From assembly GCA_016213775.1 (NCBI GenBank), contig JACQZR010000277.1, forward strand, positions 1-48,977: a stretch of 48,977 nt of DNA. The letters are read 5' to 3'. The translations under genes and the position numbers were made by a program. Position 1 is the stretch's first letter. The number at the start of each line of letters is the position of its first letter. The notes beneath the pieces were generated by a model, which worked only from the letters and a program-made list of their open reading frames with translations, made no database searches and had not been told where the DNA came from. Origin of the DNA: Acidobacteriota bacterium. GTDB lineage: Bacteria > Acidobacteriota > Terriglobia > Bryobacterales > Bryobacteraceae. Positions 24,165 through 32,090 of the stretch are shown here, in pieces.

Positions 24165-24881
24165 TTATTGCACTCGCAGTGGATACTCCCTCAAAAGCGC
24201 ACAAGGTGCCGTGCCCGCGCCGCACTCCGTCAACCGCAGGTTCCTTGGAACCTGTCCGCCCTCGATAGAAACCAAACGCACCCAATAGCTCCCTCTTGCC
24301 AGTTTGCGGTCCAGCGGGACCACCAATTCCTGTTCGCCCGCTGCCGCGACCGGTTTCGATTGCCATAGCTGTCTGCCTCCCGCATCCACAATCAAAGCCA
24401 CCCCGGCAGCAAAGGGAGGCAATTGCTCCACATTCAAGTGGAGCCTAAGCCAGGCGTCCGCGCTCGGACCTGACGGCGATTCCAGCCCGCGAGTTGCCGT
24501 CAGGGAGACGTCTTGATACCCCGAAGGAGCTGGATTCGTCCCCGGCACAAGCAGGACCACACCCAACACAGCCACCGCCATACCCGCTCCTATAGCCGCT
24601 CGGCTCCACATGCTGCCATCTAGCATCGGAGAGGTGAGGCGTTCCCAGAAGGATGGCCGCCCGGCGCGAAAAAAATCCTGGTCGCGCAGCTTCTTCCCTG
24701 CCTGCTTCATGGCGCTGATATACGTCTCTGTTTCCTGCAGCCGGAGGCGGCAGGCGTCGCATATCAGGAGATGGTCCTCCAGGGAATCCAGCTCCGGTTC
24801 GGCAAGCCGCTCAAAAACATAAGCTTCCAGAGTCTCGTCCAGCGGATGACTCGGCATTCTGGGATCGGTAAGTTTATCCAT
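24165..24881 (-). CDS. Zinc-finger anti-sigma factor
   Basis: A 238-residue transmembrane anti-sigma factor. ATG 24881 is preferred over the open frame's upstream codons because AGAGG lies upstream at good spacing. The N-terminal cytosolic part has the zinc anti-sigma motif H-x3-C-x2-C in EDHLLICDACRLRL (about 35-48). One membrane span follows (AAIGAGMAVAVLGVVLLVPG, about 97-116), then a roughly 120-residue extracytoplasmic beta-rich domain (WLRLHLNVEQLPPFAAGVAL). It lies downstream of the ECF sigma gene on the same strand (111-bp gap) and presumably holds that sigma factor inactive at the membrane until an external signal arrives. Confidence 0.8.
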   Translation of the reverse strand: MDKLTDPRMPSHPLDETLEAYVFERLAEPELDSLEDHLLICDACRLRLQETETYISAMKQAGKKLRDQDFFRAGRPSFWERLTSPMLDGSMWSRAAIGAGMAVAVLGVVLLVPGTNPAPSGYQDVSLTATRGLESPSGPSADAWLRLHLNVEQLPPFAAGVALIVDAGGRQLWQSKPVAAAGEQELVVPLDRKLARGSYWVRLVSIEGGQVPRNLRLTECGAGTAPCALLREYPLRVQ

Positions 24882-24992
24882 GACAGGACCTCTCTTTCCC
24901 GGCGGGACGGGGCAGCCCGCCAAGGTGCTCGCCCATTCGACGCGCAAAATTGCATATGCCAGCCGTCGATAGCGATCATCACTATAGTAGTG

Positions 24993-25784
24993 CTAAGCGG
25001 AAAGAGAAGTTCTCACAAAAAATGAACGGATCGGCTTCTTAAAGACTCTTTTTCTCCCGATCTCGCCAAAGCGCGTCTTTGCGCGGGATTTCAACAACCG
25101 GAATTGCGTCTCGGAGAGGTTCATTTCCTCGCAGATCTGCTCCTGCGGTTGCTCGTCCAGGTAAAAGCGCGTCAGAATCTCCCGATCGCGCCTCGACAAG
25201 CGCCGCAACACCGTCTCCATCAGCGCCGCTTCCTGCCTCCCGATTGCGCCTTCTTCCGGATCAATGTTGGAATCCGCAACAACTACCCCAGTGTCGATAT
25301 CCAGATGTTCCTTGCGGGTGTGTACGGCGTCGTCTATGTGCGCCGCCACCTGCCGGCGCACTACCGTTCTTATGTATCCCATCAGCCTCTCCGGCTCTCG
25401 AACCTCCCCCCGGATTATGGCCTGGACGATCAATACGAATGTGTCATGTACCTTGTCCTCAATCTCCTGAGACCCAAGGTGGCGGCACAGATAAAACCGT
25501 ACACCCCGAGAGAAGATCCTGTACAGATCCTCCATGGCAGTGGAATCGCCGGACTGAATCCTCTCCACCAGAACCTGAAGGTCCATGCTCGCGGCATGCC
25601 TCGATTCGCCTGGAGCGGTGTCCACTACCTCGTCGAGTGCGACCTCTGAGTTCTGTTTAAGGCCGCTTGCTTCTATGACCGATTCCTGATAGGACTCGCG
25701 GAACCCGTCCTGCGACACGCTACGCTCGGAATGCCCGAGAGAGACATTCGGCGGTCGTCTAGTTTCGTCACAAATCGATAGCAT
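24993..25784 (-). CDS. ECF-type RNA polymerase sigma factor
   Basis: A 263-residue sigma-70-family factor. Region 2 includes AMEDLYRIFSRGVRFYLCRH and IEDKVHDTFVLIVQAI (about residues 82-124). Region 4 includes LRRLSRRDREILTRFYLDEQ and a helix-turn-helix in EQICEEMNLSETQFRLLKSR (about 190-235). The first 66 residues have no counterpart in typical ECF factors; an alternative start at Met67 (25586) would give the usual size near 195. It lies between the CHAT-TPR gene and the anti-sigma gene, all on the minus strand, which points to one signalling unit. Confidence 0.85.
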   Translation of the reverse strand: MLSICDETRRPPNVSLGHSERSVSQDGFRESYQESVIEASGLKQNSEVALDEVVDTAPGESRHAASMDLQVLVERIQSGDSTAMEDLYRIFSRGVRFYLCRHLGSQEIEDKVHDTFVLIVQAIIRGEVREPERLMGYIRTVVRRQVAAHIDDAVHTRKEHLDIDTGVVVADSNIDPEEGAIGRQEAALMETVLRRLSRRDREILTRFYLDEQPQEQICEEMNLSETQFRLLKSRAKTRFGEIGRKRVFKKPIRSFFVRTSLSA

Positions 25785-26157
25785 GCAATCCGCTTCCCTT
25801 TCAAGCCATCCCTGAATGGCGGGGTTCGAATCGCCCAGTTAAAACAACAGCACCCCTGATTCACACCCTTCACTACGAGACATAGTTCGCAGCCAACAAA
25901 GAGTAGTCAGTTCACGCGAGGATTCTTCTCATCAATTAAGCAACAAGAGGCCAAGAATGAGACCTGTAAGCTATAAGTACTATTGAATTATTTGACAGTT
26001 TGGGGTGCCGGGCACGTAGGATGCCATGCGAGCCCCGGGCGGCTGGAGTGACACCAGTCCCATTAGGAGACCACGAAGGCAGGCGGCTCTAGAAAAGCGA
26101 ACAGTAGTACTAGAAGTATTATACATATGCTTAGGGGTTCTGCAATACCACCTTCAC
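25785..26157. other. Gene-free stretch upstream of the ECF sigma gene
   Basis: This 373-bp interval between the CHAT stop and the sigma start holds a promoter candidate for the sigma gene near 26118-26145 and an operator-like CTAGAAGTA sequence. It is clearly richer in A/T than its surroundings. The short sequence GGGGTTCGAATCGCCC near 25831 resembles a tRNA T-arm, but no anticodon or D arm accompanies it. No coding frame is convincing. Confidence 0.5.
26108..26145 (-). promoter_or_regulatory. Promoter and operator-like motif for the ECF sigma gene
   Basis: On the minus strand a perfect -10 TATAAT (26123-26118) is preceded, 16 nt upstream, by a weak -35 TTGCAG. Directly downstream of the -10 lies TACTTCTAG (plus strand CTAGAAGTA at 26110-26118), inside the near-palindrome TACTAGAAGTA. 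The same nine bases occur in the inverted repeat in front of the CHAT gene at 28582-28613, suggesting common control. The leader to the sigma start would be about 325 nt. Confidence 0.4.
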
Positions 26158-28533
26158 TCAAAGGACTCCTATGACGAAGTATGCCCCCCAGGCATAAGGG
26201 TGCGCTCCCGCCCCTCCTCGCCCAATTGCCCCCAACTGCGCCTTCCTCAGCGCTTCCGCGGCAGTTCGTGAATCCGCCGCGGGCATCTCCTGCCTCAGCA
26301 CCCTGTAGTACTCCTCGAACATGCCTCCCGAATCGTCCACCACGCTCCACAAGGTTGCCAACACTCCCTCCGCCCCTGTTAGCAGCCAGGCGCGCGTCAA
26401 CCCCAGTAAACCCGTCCCCGGAGCCAGCGTGCCCCGCCCCGACCCGCATCCGCTGAGGGTCACGAACCTCGGTACTGGCTGCATGCTCGCGGGAATGTCC
26501 ACATCGTTCAGAATCTCCGGAGTCCCCTTCTGCGACAGCCCCAGGAAGATAACCGGAGGTTCGCGGTCAGAATTCAGGCGAACTACGTGCGTAGCAAAAT
26601 GGAGAGCAAATGGATGGCGCTGTAATGCATCCACTATTCGCTCGCGAGAAACATCAATCCCAACCAGCAGCATCGCCTCGTCGTTCAGCCAATAGCGCCG
26701 GCAGCGCTCCAACTCCGCATTGCTCCCAACAAGCCTTGGCGACTCCAGCGGGTTGGGCGGCAACGGGAGTAGGCGTCTCCACCACGGCAGCGCCGCTCTC
26801 CACCGAGGGTCGGCGCGGTTGGCCACAGGATCCCCAACCCCCAGGAAGCCACGGCTTCGCGATTCTCTGCGCTTTGACGGAATGATGGCGGTTGGAGCCA
26901 GGCGAACAGCGTGGTTCTCAATCAGATAGACCGCCCTCTCTCCCTCCCAGTGGGTCACGAGCGCGGAAAATGGAAGTTCAAATAGGGTGTCATCGGGAAT
27001 TACGGTGATCAGATGGGAGTCATCCAGTTGAGGAATGTCTCCCAGAAGGCTGCGGAACAGCGCATTTCCCACGATCGACGCCTCTTGAGAACCCTCCGCA
27101 ATCCTCTTATTGAACAGATCAACCTGGGCAGCCAGGGTCGCCCTGTCCGGCATCAGCCGTACCTCCAGAGTGGTCTGCGTAAGCGTCCATCTCCAACCGC
27201 GTTTTTCGCCGACGTGGAATGCAATAAGGAGTTCCCGGGGAAGCATCGTTCTGCGAATGGCTGGAAGTGAAGGCGCGGAATCGATGATCCGGTCTCCTTC
27301 CTGGATAGCAGAAGCCTCCATCTCGGTGAGCCGTCTTCGTAGTTTCTGAAGTTCGTCCGCTGAACCTCTCAACTGCATGGTCCTAAGCCTGTCCAAAGTG
27401 CGCCAGTACTCCTCGGGCAACTTCTTGCTCCACGATTCCCTGGCTCCGGAGCGCGCTCGCAAACTGGCAGCCCTGTTCTCCAGTGCAGCGATAAAAGACT
27501 CCTCCACCAGTTGCTGCGATCGTCCCTCAATTGCCTTCTCCGCAGTCATGTCGCTAAGGAGCGAGAACACGTCCTGTACGCTTGCCTCGCTGGAAATGCG
27601 CAGTTGATCGCCAAAGGGGAGGTGCATTCGCAGATCGCGAATCTGCCCGACCGCTACGCGCAATCCCCCCAAAGCACTCGGCCAGTCGTTCAGCAGTATT
27701 TGGGTTTGGGCCTTCAGATAGTGAACCTGAAAAGGGAACAAGGCGATTGTCGGTGAGGCAAGTGCCATGTCGAAGAAGCGCAGCGCCTCCCGCGGCCGCC
27801 CTTGAAGCTGCCGCAACCGGCCAAGATAACGGAACGAGTGTCCGAGGTAGGAGGGACTGTGGATTCGGCGGATCCGGTACGACTCGATCAGATAGGCTTC
27901 CGCCGTCGCCAGATCTCCATCCTTCATCATTCCGATGCTGACCTGTTCCAGCGCGTCTGCCTTGGAAGGCAGATCCGCCCTCGCATCGGCTTCATCAATT
28001 GCGAACCGGTATTGCTGTTTGCTCTCTTCCACCTTTCCGGTCTGCCGTAGAATTGCGCCCATCAAGGAGTGCATTTCCAGCTTTCTGGTGCGCTTTGGGT
28101 CAAGTCTGGCGGCTTGAGCCAGCATCTCCCGCCCGGTCTGCTCGGCATCACGGTAGTTTCCAAGCTGTCCATAGATGTGCGCCAACGCGTAGTTGGCGAC
28201 TGAGACCGCGCCCCATGCCTTGGCCTGCAGCGCCAGCGACCGGGTCTTCGTCGCGGCGGAAAGGGCCTTTCCGCAATCGAACAAGCCTATGTGTGCTTGC
28301 GAAACGTAATAGTTGAGACCCGAAGCGGTGCGGAAGTCGCCCTTGCGCTCCGCCACCTCCGCCATGGCCGGCGCCGCTTCCAGAATGCGTCGCCACTCAT
28401 TCTTACGCGCCAATTCACCAATCCAGGTGACCCTCTCGTCAAGCGGAACGTCGGCCCGCCGTTCCCTTATGTGCGCCGGCAGGGAAGCAAGCATCAGCGA
28501 CAGAATTGCGATCAGTATGGTTCGAAACCCCAA
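26158..28533 (-). CDS. CHAT-domain protease-like protein with TPR repeats
   Basis: A 791-residue protein. A signal or anchor (MGFRTILIAILSLMLASLPA) precedes about 350 residues of TPR-like helical pairs (ALAHIYGQLGNYRDAEQTGR near 115-135; DALEQVSIGMMKDGDLATAE near 191-210; HSFRYLGRLRQLQGRPREAL near 230-250). The C-terminal CHAT domain (about 490-791) keeps the caspase-like pair: His in FALHFATHVV (about 665) and Cys in VTLSGCGSGRG (about 710). CHAT proteins are cysteine peptidases related to caspases and separase. Downstream are the ECF sigma and anti-sigma genes. A plausible role is sensing or cleavage linked to that sigma pathway; this is inferred from position. Confidence 0.85.
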   Translation of the reverse strand: MGFRTILIAILSLMLASLPAHIRERRADVPLDERVTWIGELARKNEWRRILEAAPAMAEVAERKGDFRTASGLNYYVSQAHIGLFDCGKALSAATKTRSLALQAKAWGAVSVANYALAHIYGQLGNYRDAEQTGREMLAQAARLDPKRTRKLEMHSLMGAILRQTGKVEESKQQYRFAIDEADARADLPSKADALEQVSIGMMKDGDLATAEAYLIESYRIRRIHSPSYLGHSFRYLGRLRQLQGRPREALRFFDMALASPTIALFPFQVHYLKAQTQILLNDWPSALGGLRVAVGQIRDLRMHLPFGDQLRISSEASVQDVFSLLSDMTAEKAIEGRSQQLVEESFIAALENRAASLRARSGARESWSKKLPEEYWRTLDRLRTMQLRGSADELQKLRRRLTEMEASAIQEGDRIIDSAPSLPAIRRTMLPRELLIAFHVGEKRGWRWTLTQTTLEVRLMPDRATLAAQVDLFNKRIAEGSQEASIVGNALFRSLLGDIPQLDDSHLITVIPDDTLFELPFSALVTHWEGERAVYLIENHAVRLAPTAIIPSKRRESRSRGFLGVGDPVANRADPRWRAALPWWRRLLPLPPNPLESPRLVGSNAELERCRRYWLNDEAMLLVGIDVSRERIVDALQRHPFALHFATHVVRLNSDREPPVIFLGLSQKGTPEILNDVDIPASMQPVPRFVTLSGCGSGRGTLAPGTGLLGLTRAWLLTGAEGVLATLWSVVDDSGGMFEEYYRVLRQEMPAADSRTAAEALRKAQLGAIGRGGAGAHPYAWGAYFVIGVL

Positions 28534-28581
28534 GTGTCACCTTCTTGCCCGGCAGCGTGACAGACTGCCTTATCGGGGACG

Positions 28582-28645
28582 TCCTAGAAGTACCGCAACC
28601 GGTACCTCTAGGAACAAAATCGCGAATCTCGTAGGATTCTGTCAA
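28582..28645 (-). promoter_or_regulatory. Promoter with 13-bp inverted repeat upstream of the CHAT gene
   Basis: On the minus strand TTGACA (28645-28640) is followed after 17 nt by a GATTTT-like -10. Just downstream lies an inverted repeat with 13-bp arms and one mismatch (plus strand TCCTAGAAGTACC at 28582-28594, GGTACCTCTAGGA at 28601-28613, 6-nt loop). Its position over the expected start of transcription suggests an operator or an attenuating hairpin. CTAGAAGTA in its left arm also occurs at the sigma-gene promoter. Confidence 0.5.
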
Positions 28646-28709
28646 GCCCCGAAACTTGCCATGCTCTCATTTCGTCGATCTTCACCAGGCATCGGGCCCG
28701 GCTTGTTGC

Positions 28710-28760
28710 TTACATCCAGTCCGGTGGAAACGGCGGCCAGATGGGAGGTAAATCGCCCAT
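28710..28760 (-). CDS. 16-residue Pro/Trp-rich peptide ORF
   Basis: On the minus strand GAAAGGAG lies 6 nt before ATG 28760, and the frame reads MGDLPPIWPPFPPDWM then TAA. Six of the sixteen residues are proline and two are tryptophan. The ribosome site is the best in this intergenic stretch, and the leader upstream can fold (GCTCGC/GCGAGC at 28803-28820 within CTTGC/GCAAG). It is the first possible gene of the minus-strand CHAT, sigma and anti-sigma series. The function is unknown; a leader peptide, a small regulator or a peptide substrate are all possible. Confidence 0.4.
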   Translation of the reverse strand: MGDLPPIWPPFPPDWM

Positions 28761-29131
28761 GATGTTCTCCTTTCTCCAATCGCTTGCGCGTTTGGCTCTT
28801 CTGCTCGCAGGCTAGCGAGCGCAAGGAGAAGCTCCCTTCGAACGTGTTGAGTAAGTGATTGATTATGAAAGAAAAAGAAATCTGTTTTTTCGGTGACTCG
28901 CCTTTTCGGTCAACCAACGCAGCTTCCGGCAGGGCACGTTTGGCTACGGGAATGGCGGTGTGATGGAAGGTAGAGGCCGGCGGGCGGATCCTATGCTCTC
29001 AGGGGCTGGAGTTTGCCACCCCGTAGGGTAGGCCAATGCGAAAAAGAGGATTTGGAAAATGCCGCGATTTTTTTGCAGGTTGCGGTCCGGCAACTGAGGC
29101 GTGATCCCGAACCCCCGCGTCTCACAGACCC
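28761..29131. other. Gene-free stretch with structured leader
   Basis: This 371-bp interval between the peptide ORF and the end of the decarboxylase gene contains the nested hairpin at 28783-28825 and an A/T-rich patch near 28850-28885 (AAAGAAAAAGAAATC), which could hold the minus-strand promoter for the peptide ORF. No convincing coding frame was seen. Confidence 0.4.
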
Positions 29132-30073
29132 TTACGTCGCGACTACCACCCGCGACCGGAAGTACTCCACCGTGTCCCTCATCCCCTCGTCCAATCCCAC
29201 CAGTGGCTCCCAGCCAAGAATCCGCCTTGCCTTGCCGATGTCCGGCCGGCGCCGCTTCGGATCGTCTTGCGGCAGCGGCTGAAACTGAATCGGCAACCCC
29301 GGATTCACGGCATCCCGCACATGGTGCGCGAATTCCAGAATCGTCATTTCCGCCGGATTCCCCAGATTTACCGGGTACCGTTCCTCAGACATCAGCAGCC
29401 GCACCAACCCGTCCACGAGATCGCGCACATAGCAGAAACTGCGCGTCTGCGACCCGTCCCCATACACCGTCAGCGGTTCGCCTCGCAGCGCCTGATCAAT
29501 AAACGCCGGCACCACGCGCCCGTCGTCCAGAGCCATGCGCGGTCCATACGTATTGAATATGCGCGCAATCGTCGACTTCAACCCGTACACGCGGTGGTAC
29601 GTCATCGTCATCGCTTCCGCGTAGCGTTTGCTTTCGTCGTAACAGGACCGCGGCCCAACCGGATTCACGTTGCCCCAATAGGTCTCCACCTGCGGGTGCA
29701 CTTCCGGGTCGCCATAGCATTCCGAAGTCGACGTCAGCAGAAACCGCGCATTGTCGCGGCGCGTGATTTCCAGCATGTTGCGCGTGCCCGTAGACCCCGA
29801 TTCCAGCGTGGCGATCGGATAGGCGTAGTAGAACTTTGGGCTCGCCAGCGACGCCAGGTGGCACACTGCGTCAAATGGGCCATCCATATCGAACGGCTGC
29901 GTAATGTCGTGTTCGTAGAACCGGAACCGCGGGTGTCCGCCGGCCGTGTCCAGGTTCGCGTATGAGCCCGTGATGAGGTTGTCCAGGGCCACCACTTCGT
30001 GGCCCTCCGCGAGGAAGCGGTCACAGAGGTGTGAACCGATGAATCCGGCCGCGCCGGAAATGAGAATTCTCAA
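29132..30073 (-). CDS. UDP-glucuronate decarboxylase-like NAD-dependent epimerase/dehydratase
   Basis: A 313-residue extended short-chain dehydrogenase. The NAD motif [15 protein letters not shown] (residues 8-22), the [11 protein letters not shown] segment (about 112-122) and the catalytic Tyr-Lys pair in [13 protein letters not shown] (about 142-154, YxxxK) fit UDP-glucuronate decarboxylase (UXS), which makes UDP-xylose. [10 protein letters not shown] and [19 protein letters not shown] are also standard for the group. The length (about 310) matches cytosolic bacterial UXS. It would feed cell-surface polysaccharide synthesis. It is divergent from the iron-sulfur reductase gene. Confidence 0.85.
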   Translation of the reverse strand: MRILISGAAGFIGSHLCDRFLAEGHEVVALDNLITGSYANLDTAGGHPRFRFYEHDITQPFDMDGPFDAVCHLASLASPKFYYAYPIATLESGSTGTRNMLEITRRDNARFLLTSTSECYGDPEVHPQVETYWGNVNPVGPRSCYDESKRYAEAMTMTYHRVYGLKSTIARIFNTYGPRMALDDGRVVPAFIDQALRGEPLTVYGDGSQTRSFCYVRDLVDGLVRLLMSEERYPVNLGNPAEMTILEFAHHVRDAVNPGLPIQFQPLPQDDPKRRRPDIGKARRILGWEPLVGLDEGMRDTVEYFRSRVVVAT

Positions 30074-30135
30074 TGCTGGAAGGTCCCTTGTCTATTCATT
30101 TTATACAACCCGGACGTGTTACCATCGATCCTTCT

Positions 30136-32004
30136 ATGCACAACCCAACGTTGGTGGAGATGCTTCTACTGGCGGCGGCAATGGCCCTATCCGGCTACTT
30201 TTTCTGGCAACGGTTCGGCCGCGTGGTCCGCTTGATTCAATCGTCAAAAAAGGACGAGGGTTACCGCTTAGGCGACATTGCGCGGCGCGTGCAGGTCTTC
30301 GTTTGGGAAGTCCTGCTTCAGGCCAAAGTCATCCGCCAGCGCCCGCTGCCCGGGCTCGCGCATGCATTCGTCTTCTGGGGCTTCTGCTCCTTCGGCCTTG
30401 TGACAGTGAATCATTTCCTGGCCGGTTTCGGGCTGCATCCCTTCCCGCCCGGCTGCCTCGCCTGCAAGATCTACTTCGGCCTCGCGGCAGCGTTCTCCGT
30501 TGTGGTCAGCGTCTCGATTCTCGGCCTCGCCTTCCGCCGTCTGGTCCTGCGGCCCAAGTGGCTCGGCGCTGTGTCGTATGAGTCGGGCTTCATCGCGCTG
30601 CTCATCTTCACCTTGATGTGGACCTACCTCGTGGACTACGCCATCGAGCCACAAGGCATCCCCGGCCGTCTGCTGTGGTGGCTGCACACGGCCACCATTC
30701 TTCTCTTCCTCCCCTTAGTGCCGCACACCAAGCACATGCACCTCATCCTGAGCCCGCTGGCCGTCTTCCTCAAGCGTGACACCTTCAGCAAGATCCCCCC
30801 GCTGGTGGGCGACGAGGATTTCGGTCTCGACACCGGCAAAGACGTCACACAGCTTCTGGCGCTTCAGGCGTTCTCCTGCGTCGAATGCGGACGCTGCACC
30901 GAGCATTGCCCTGCCAACAACACAGGCAAGGAACTCAACCCGAAACAGATGATTCTCGGCGTGCGCGCCTATCTGAACGAGCTCGGATCCGGCAACGAAG
31001 AGCCGCTGCTGGGCAAGCATCTCTCGCAACAGGCCGCCTTCCAGTGCACCACCTGCGGATCGTGCGAATACCAATGCCCCGTAGGCGTGCAGCACCTTCC
31101 GCTGATCATCGGCCTCCGCCGCGGCGCCACCAACACCGGCAAGTGGGAGGACGACTACGGCAACAAGCTGTTCCTCAATCTCGAGCGCAACGGCAATCCC
31201 ATGGGCTTCTCCTCGAGCGAACGCGAAAAGTTCATCACCAAACAACAGTTCCCTATCTACGACGGCTCGCAGGAATACTGCCTCTGGCTCGGCTGCATGG
31301 GCGCATTCGATCCCCAGGGCAAGGAAATCATCGTCGCTCTCACTCAAGTCTTGCAGCATCTCGGAGTCACCTACGGAGTGCTGCGCAAGGAGCGCTGCAC
31401 CGGAGATTCGGCCCGCCGCCTCGGCAACGACCTCACCTTCTCGCAACTGGCCGAACAGAACCTCGAAAACCTCGAAAGCAACAAGGTCACCAAGGTCCTC
31501 TCCATCTGTCCGCATTGCGTTCGCACCATGGGTGAGGACTACAAGGAATTCGGCAAGAGCGTCGCCATCGAGCACCACAGCGAGTTCCTCGCACGTCACA
31601 CAGCCAAGCTGCCGAAATACGCGCAGGACCGCCGCGTCGCCTTCCACGATCCCTGCTACCTCGGCCGCTACCGGGGCGTCTACGAGGAGCCGCGCGCAGT
31701 GGCGGCCACTGGTGGCCTGGTGGTCGATCCCCCGCGAAGCCATGAACGCTCCTTCTGCTGTGGCGCCGGCGGCGGTCTGGCGTTCCTCGGCGAGGAGCAC
31801 GGCGAGCGCGTCAACATGGCCCGCGCTAAGGAACTGGTAGACACCGGCGCGGCAGTTGTGGGTGCGGCCTGCCCCTTCTGCAATACGATGTTCCGCGATG
31901 CCCTCGCTGCGGTATCCAACAACCCGCCGAAGCTGATGGACATCGCACAAATCGCCGCCGAGGCCGTGCGCGAAGGCAAGGCGCGGGAGACCGCCCGGCC
32001 GTGA
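30136..32004 (+). CDS. HdrD/GlpC-like membrane iron-sulfur reductase
   Basis: A 622-residue membrane redox protein from ATG 30136 (an in-frame ATG at 30073 would overlap the divergent gene). The first ~230 residues have several membrane spans of the NarI-like type (LLLAAAMALSGYFFW; HAFVFWGFCSFGLVTVNHFL; LWWLHTATILLFLPLV). Two ferredoxin clusters follow: CVECGRCTEHCPANN (about 251-265) and CTTCGSCEYQCPVG (about 302-315). Two cysteine-rich CCG-type domains end it, with ICPHCVRTMGEDY (about 456-468), HDPCYLGRYRG and FCCGAGGG. It probably passes electrons between the quinone pool and a disulfide or flavoprotein partner. The stop overlaps a GTG that starts a 29-residue frame. Confidence 0.85.
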   Translation: MHNPTLVEMLLLAAAMALSGYFFWQRFGRVVRLIQSSKKDEGYRLGDIARRVQVFVWEVLLQAKVIRQRPLPGLAHAFVFWGFCSFGLVTVNHFLAGFGLHPFPPGCLACKIYFGLAAAFSVVVSVSILGLAFRRLVLRPKWLGAVSYESGFIALLIFTLMWTYLVDYAIEPQGIPGRLLWWLHTATILLFLPLVPHTKHMHLILSPLAVFLKRDTFSKIPPLVGDEDFGLDTGKDVTQLLALQAFSCVECGRCTEHCPANNTGKELNPKQMILGVRAYLNELGSGNEEPLLGKHLSQQAAFQCTTCGSCEYQCPVGVQHLPLIIGLRRGATNTGKWEDDYGNKLFLNLERNGNPMGFSSSEREKFITKQQFPIYDGSQEYCLWLGCMGAFDPQGKEIIVALTQVLQHLGVTYGVLRKERCTGDSARRLGNDLTFSQLAEQNLENLESNKVTKVLSICPHCVRTMGEDYKEFGKSVAIEHHSEFLARHTAKLPKYAQDRRVAFHDPCYLGRYRGVYEEPRAVAATGGLVVDPPRSHERSFCCGAGGGLAFLGEEHGERVNMARAKELVDTGAAVVGAACPFCNTMFRDALAAVSNNPPKLMDIAQIAAEAVREGKARETARP

Positions 32005-32090
32005 TTCGTCGCCAGGCATCGCAATTGCTCGCAATAGCGGCAGCCGCTTCCGCCCCCCAACGGCCGCGCGAAATCGGAGCCGTGGCATGA
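32001..32090 (+). CDS. 29-residue signal-like ORF bridging two genes
   Basis: The GTG at 32001 overlaps the iron-sulfur reductase stop (GTGA), and the TGA at 32088-32090 overlaps the next gene's ATG (ATGA). The peptide starts MIRRQASQLLAIAAAASAPQ, which looks like the beginning of an exported, perhaps Tat-type, protein. It may be a stub left by deletion of a secreted protein's gene, kept because it couples translation of both neighbours. No ribosome site is visible. It could also be chance. Confidence 0.35.
   Translation: MIRRQASQLLAIAAAASAPQRPREIGAVA

Noticed and set aside
25815-25850. tRNA T-arm-like sequence GGGGTTCGAATCGCCC
   Set aside because: The stem pairs poorly, and there is no anticodon arm, D arm or acceptor stem on either strand around it.
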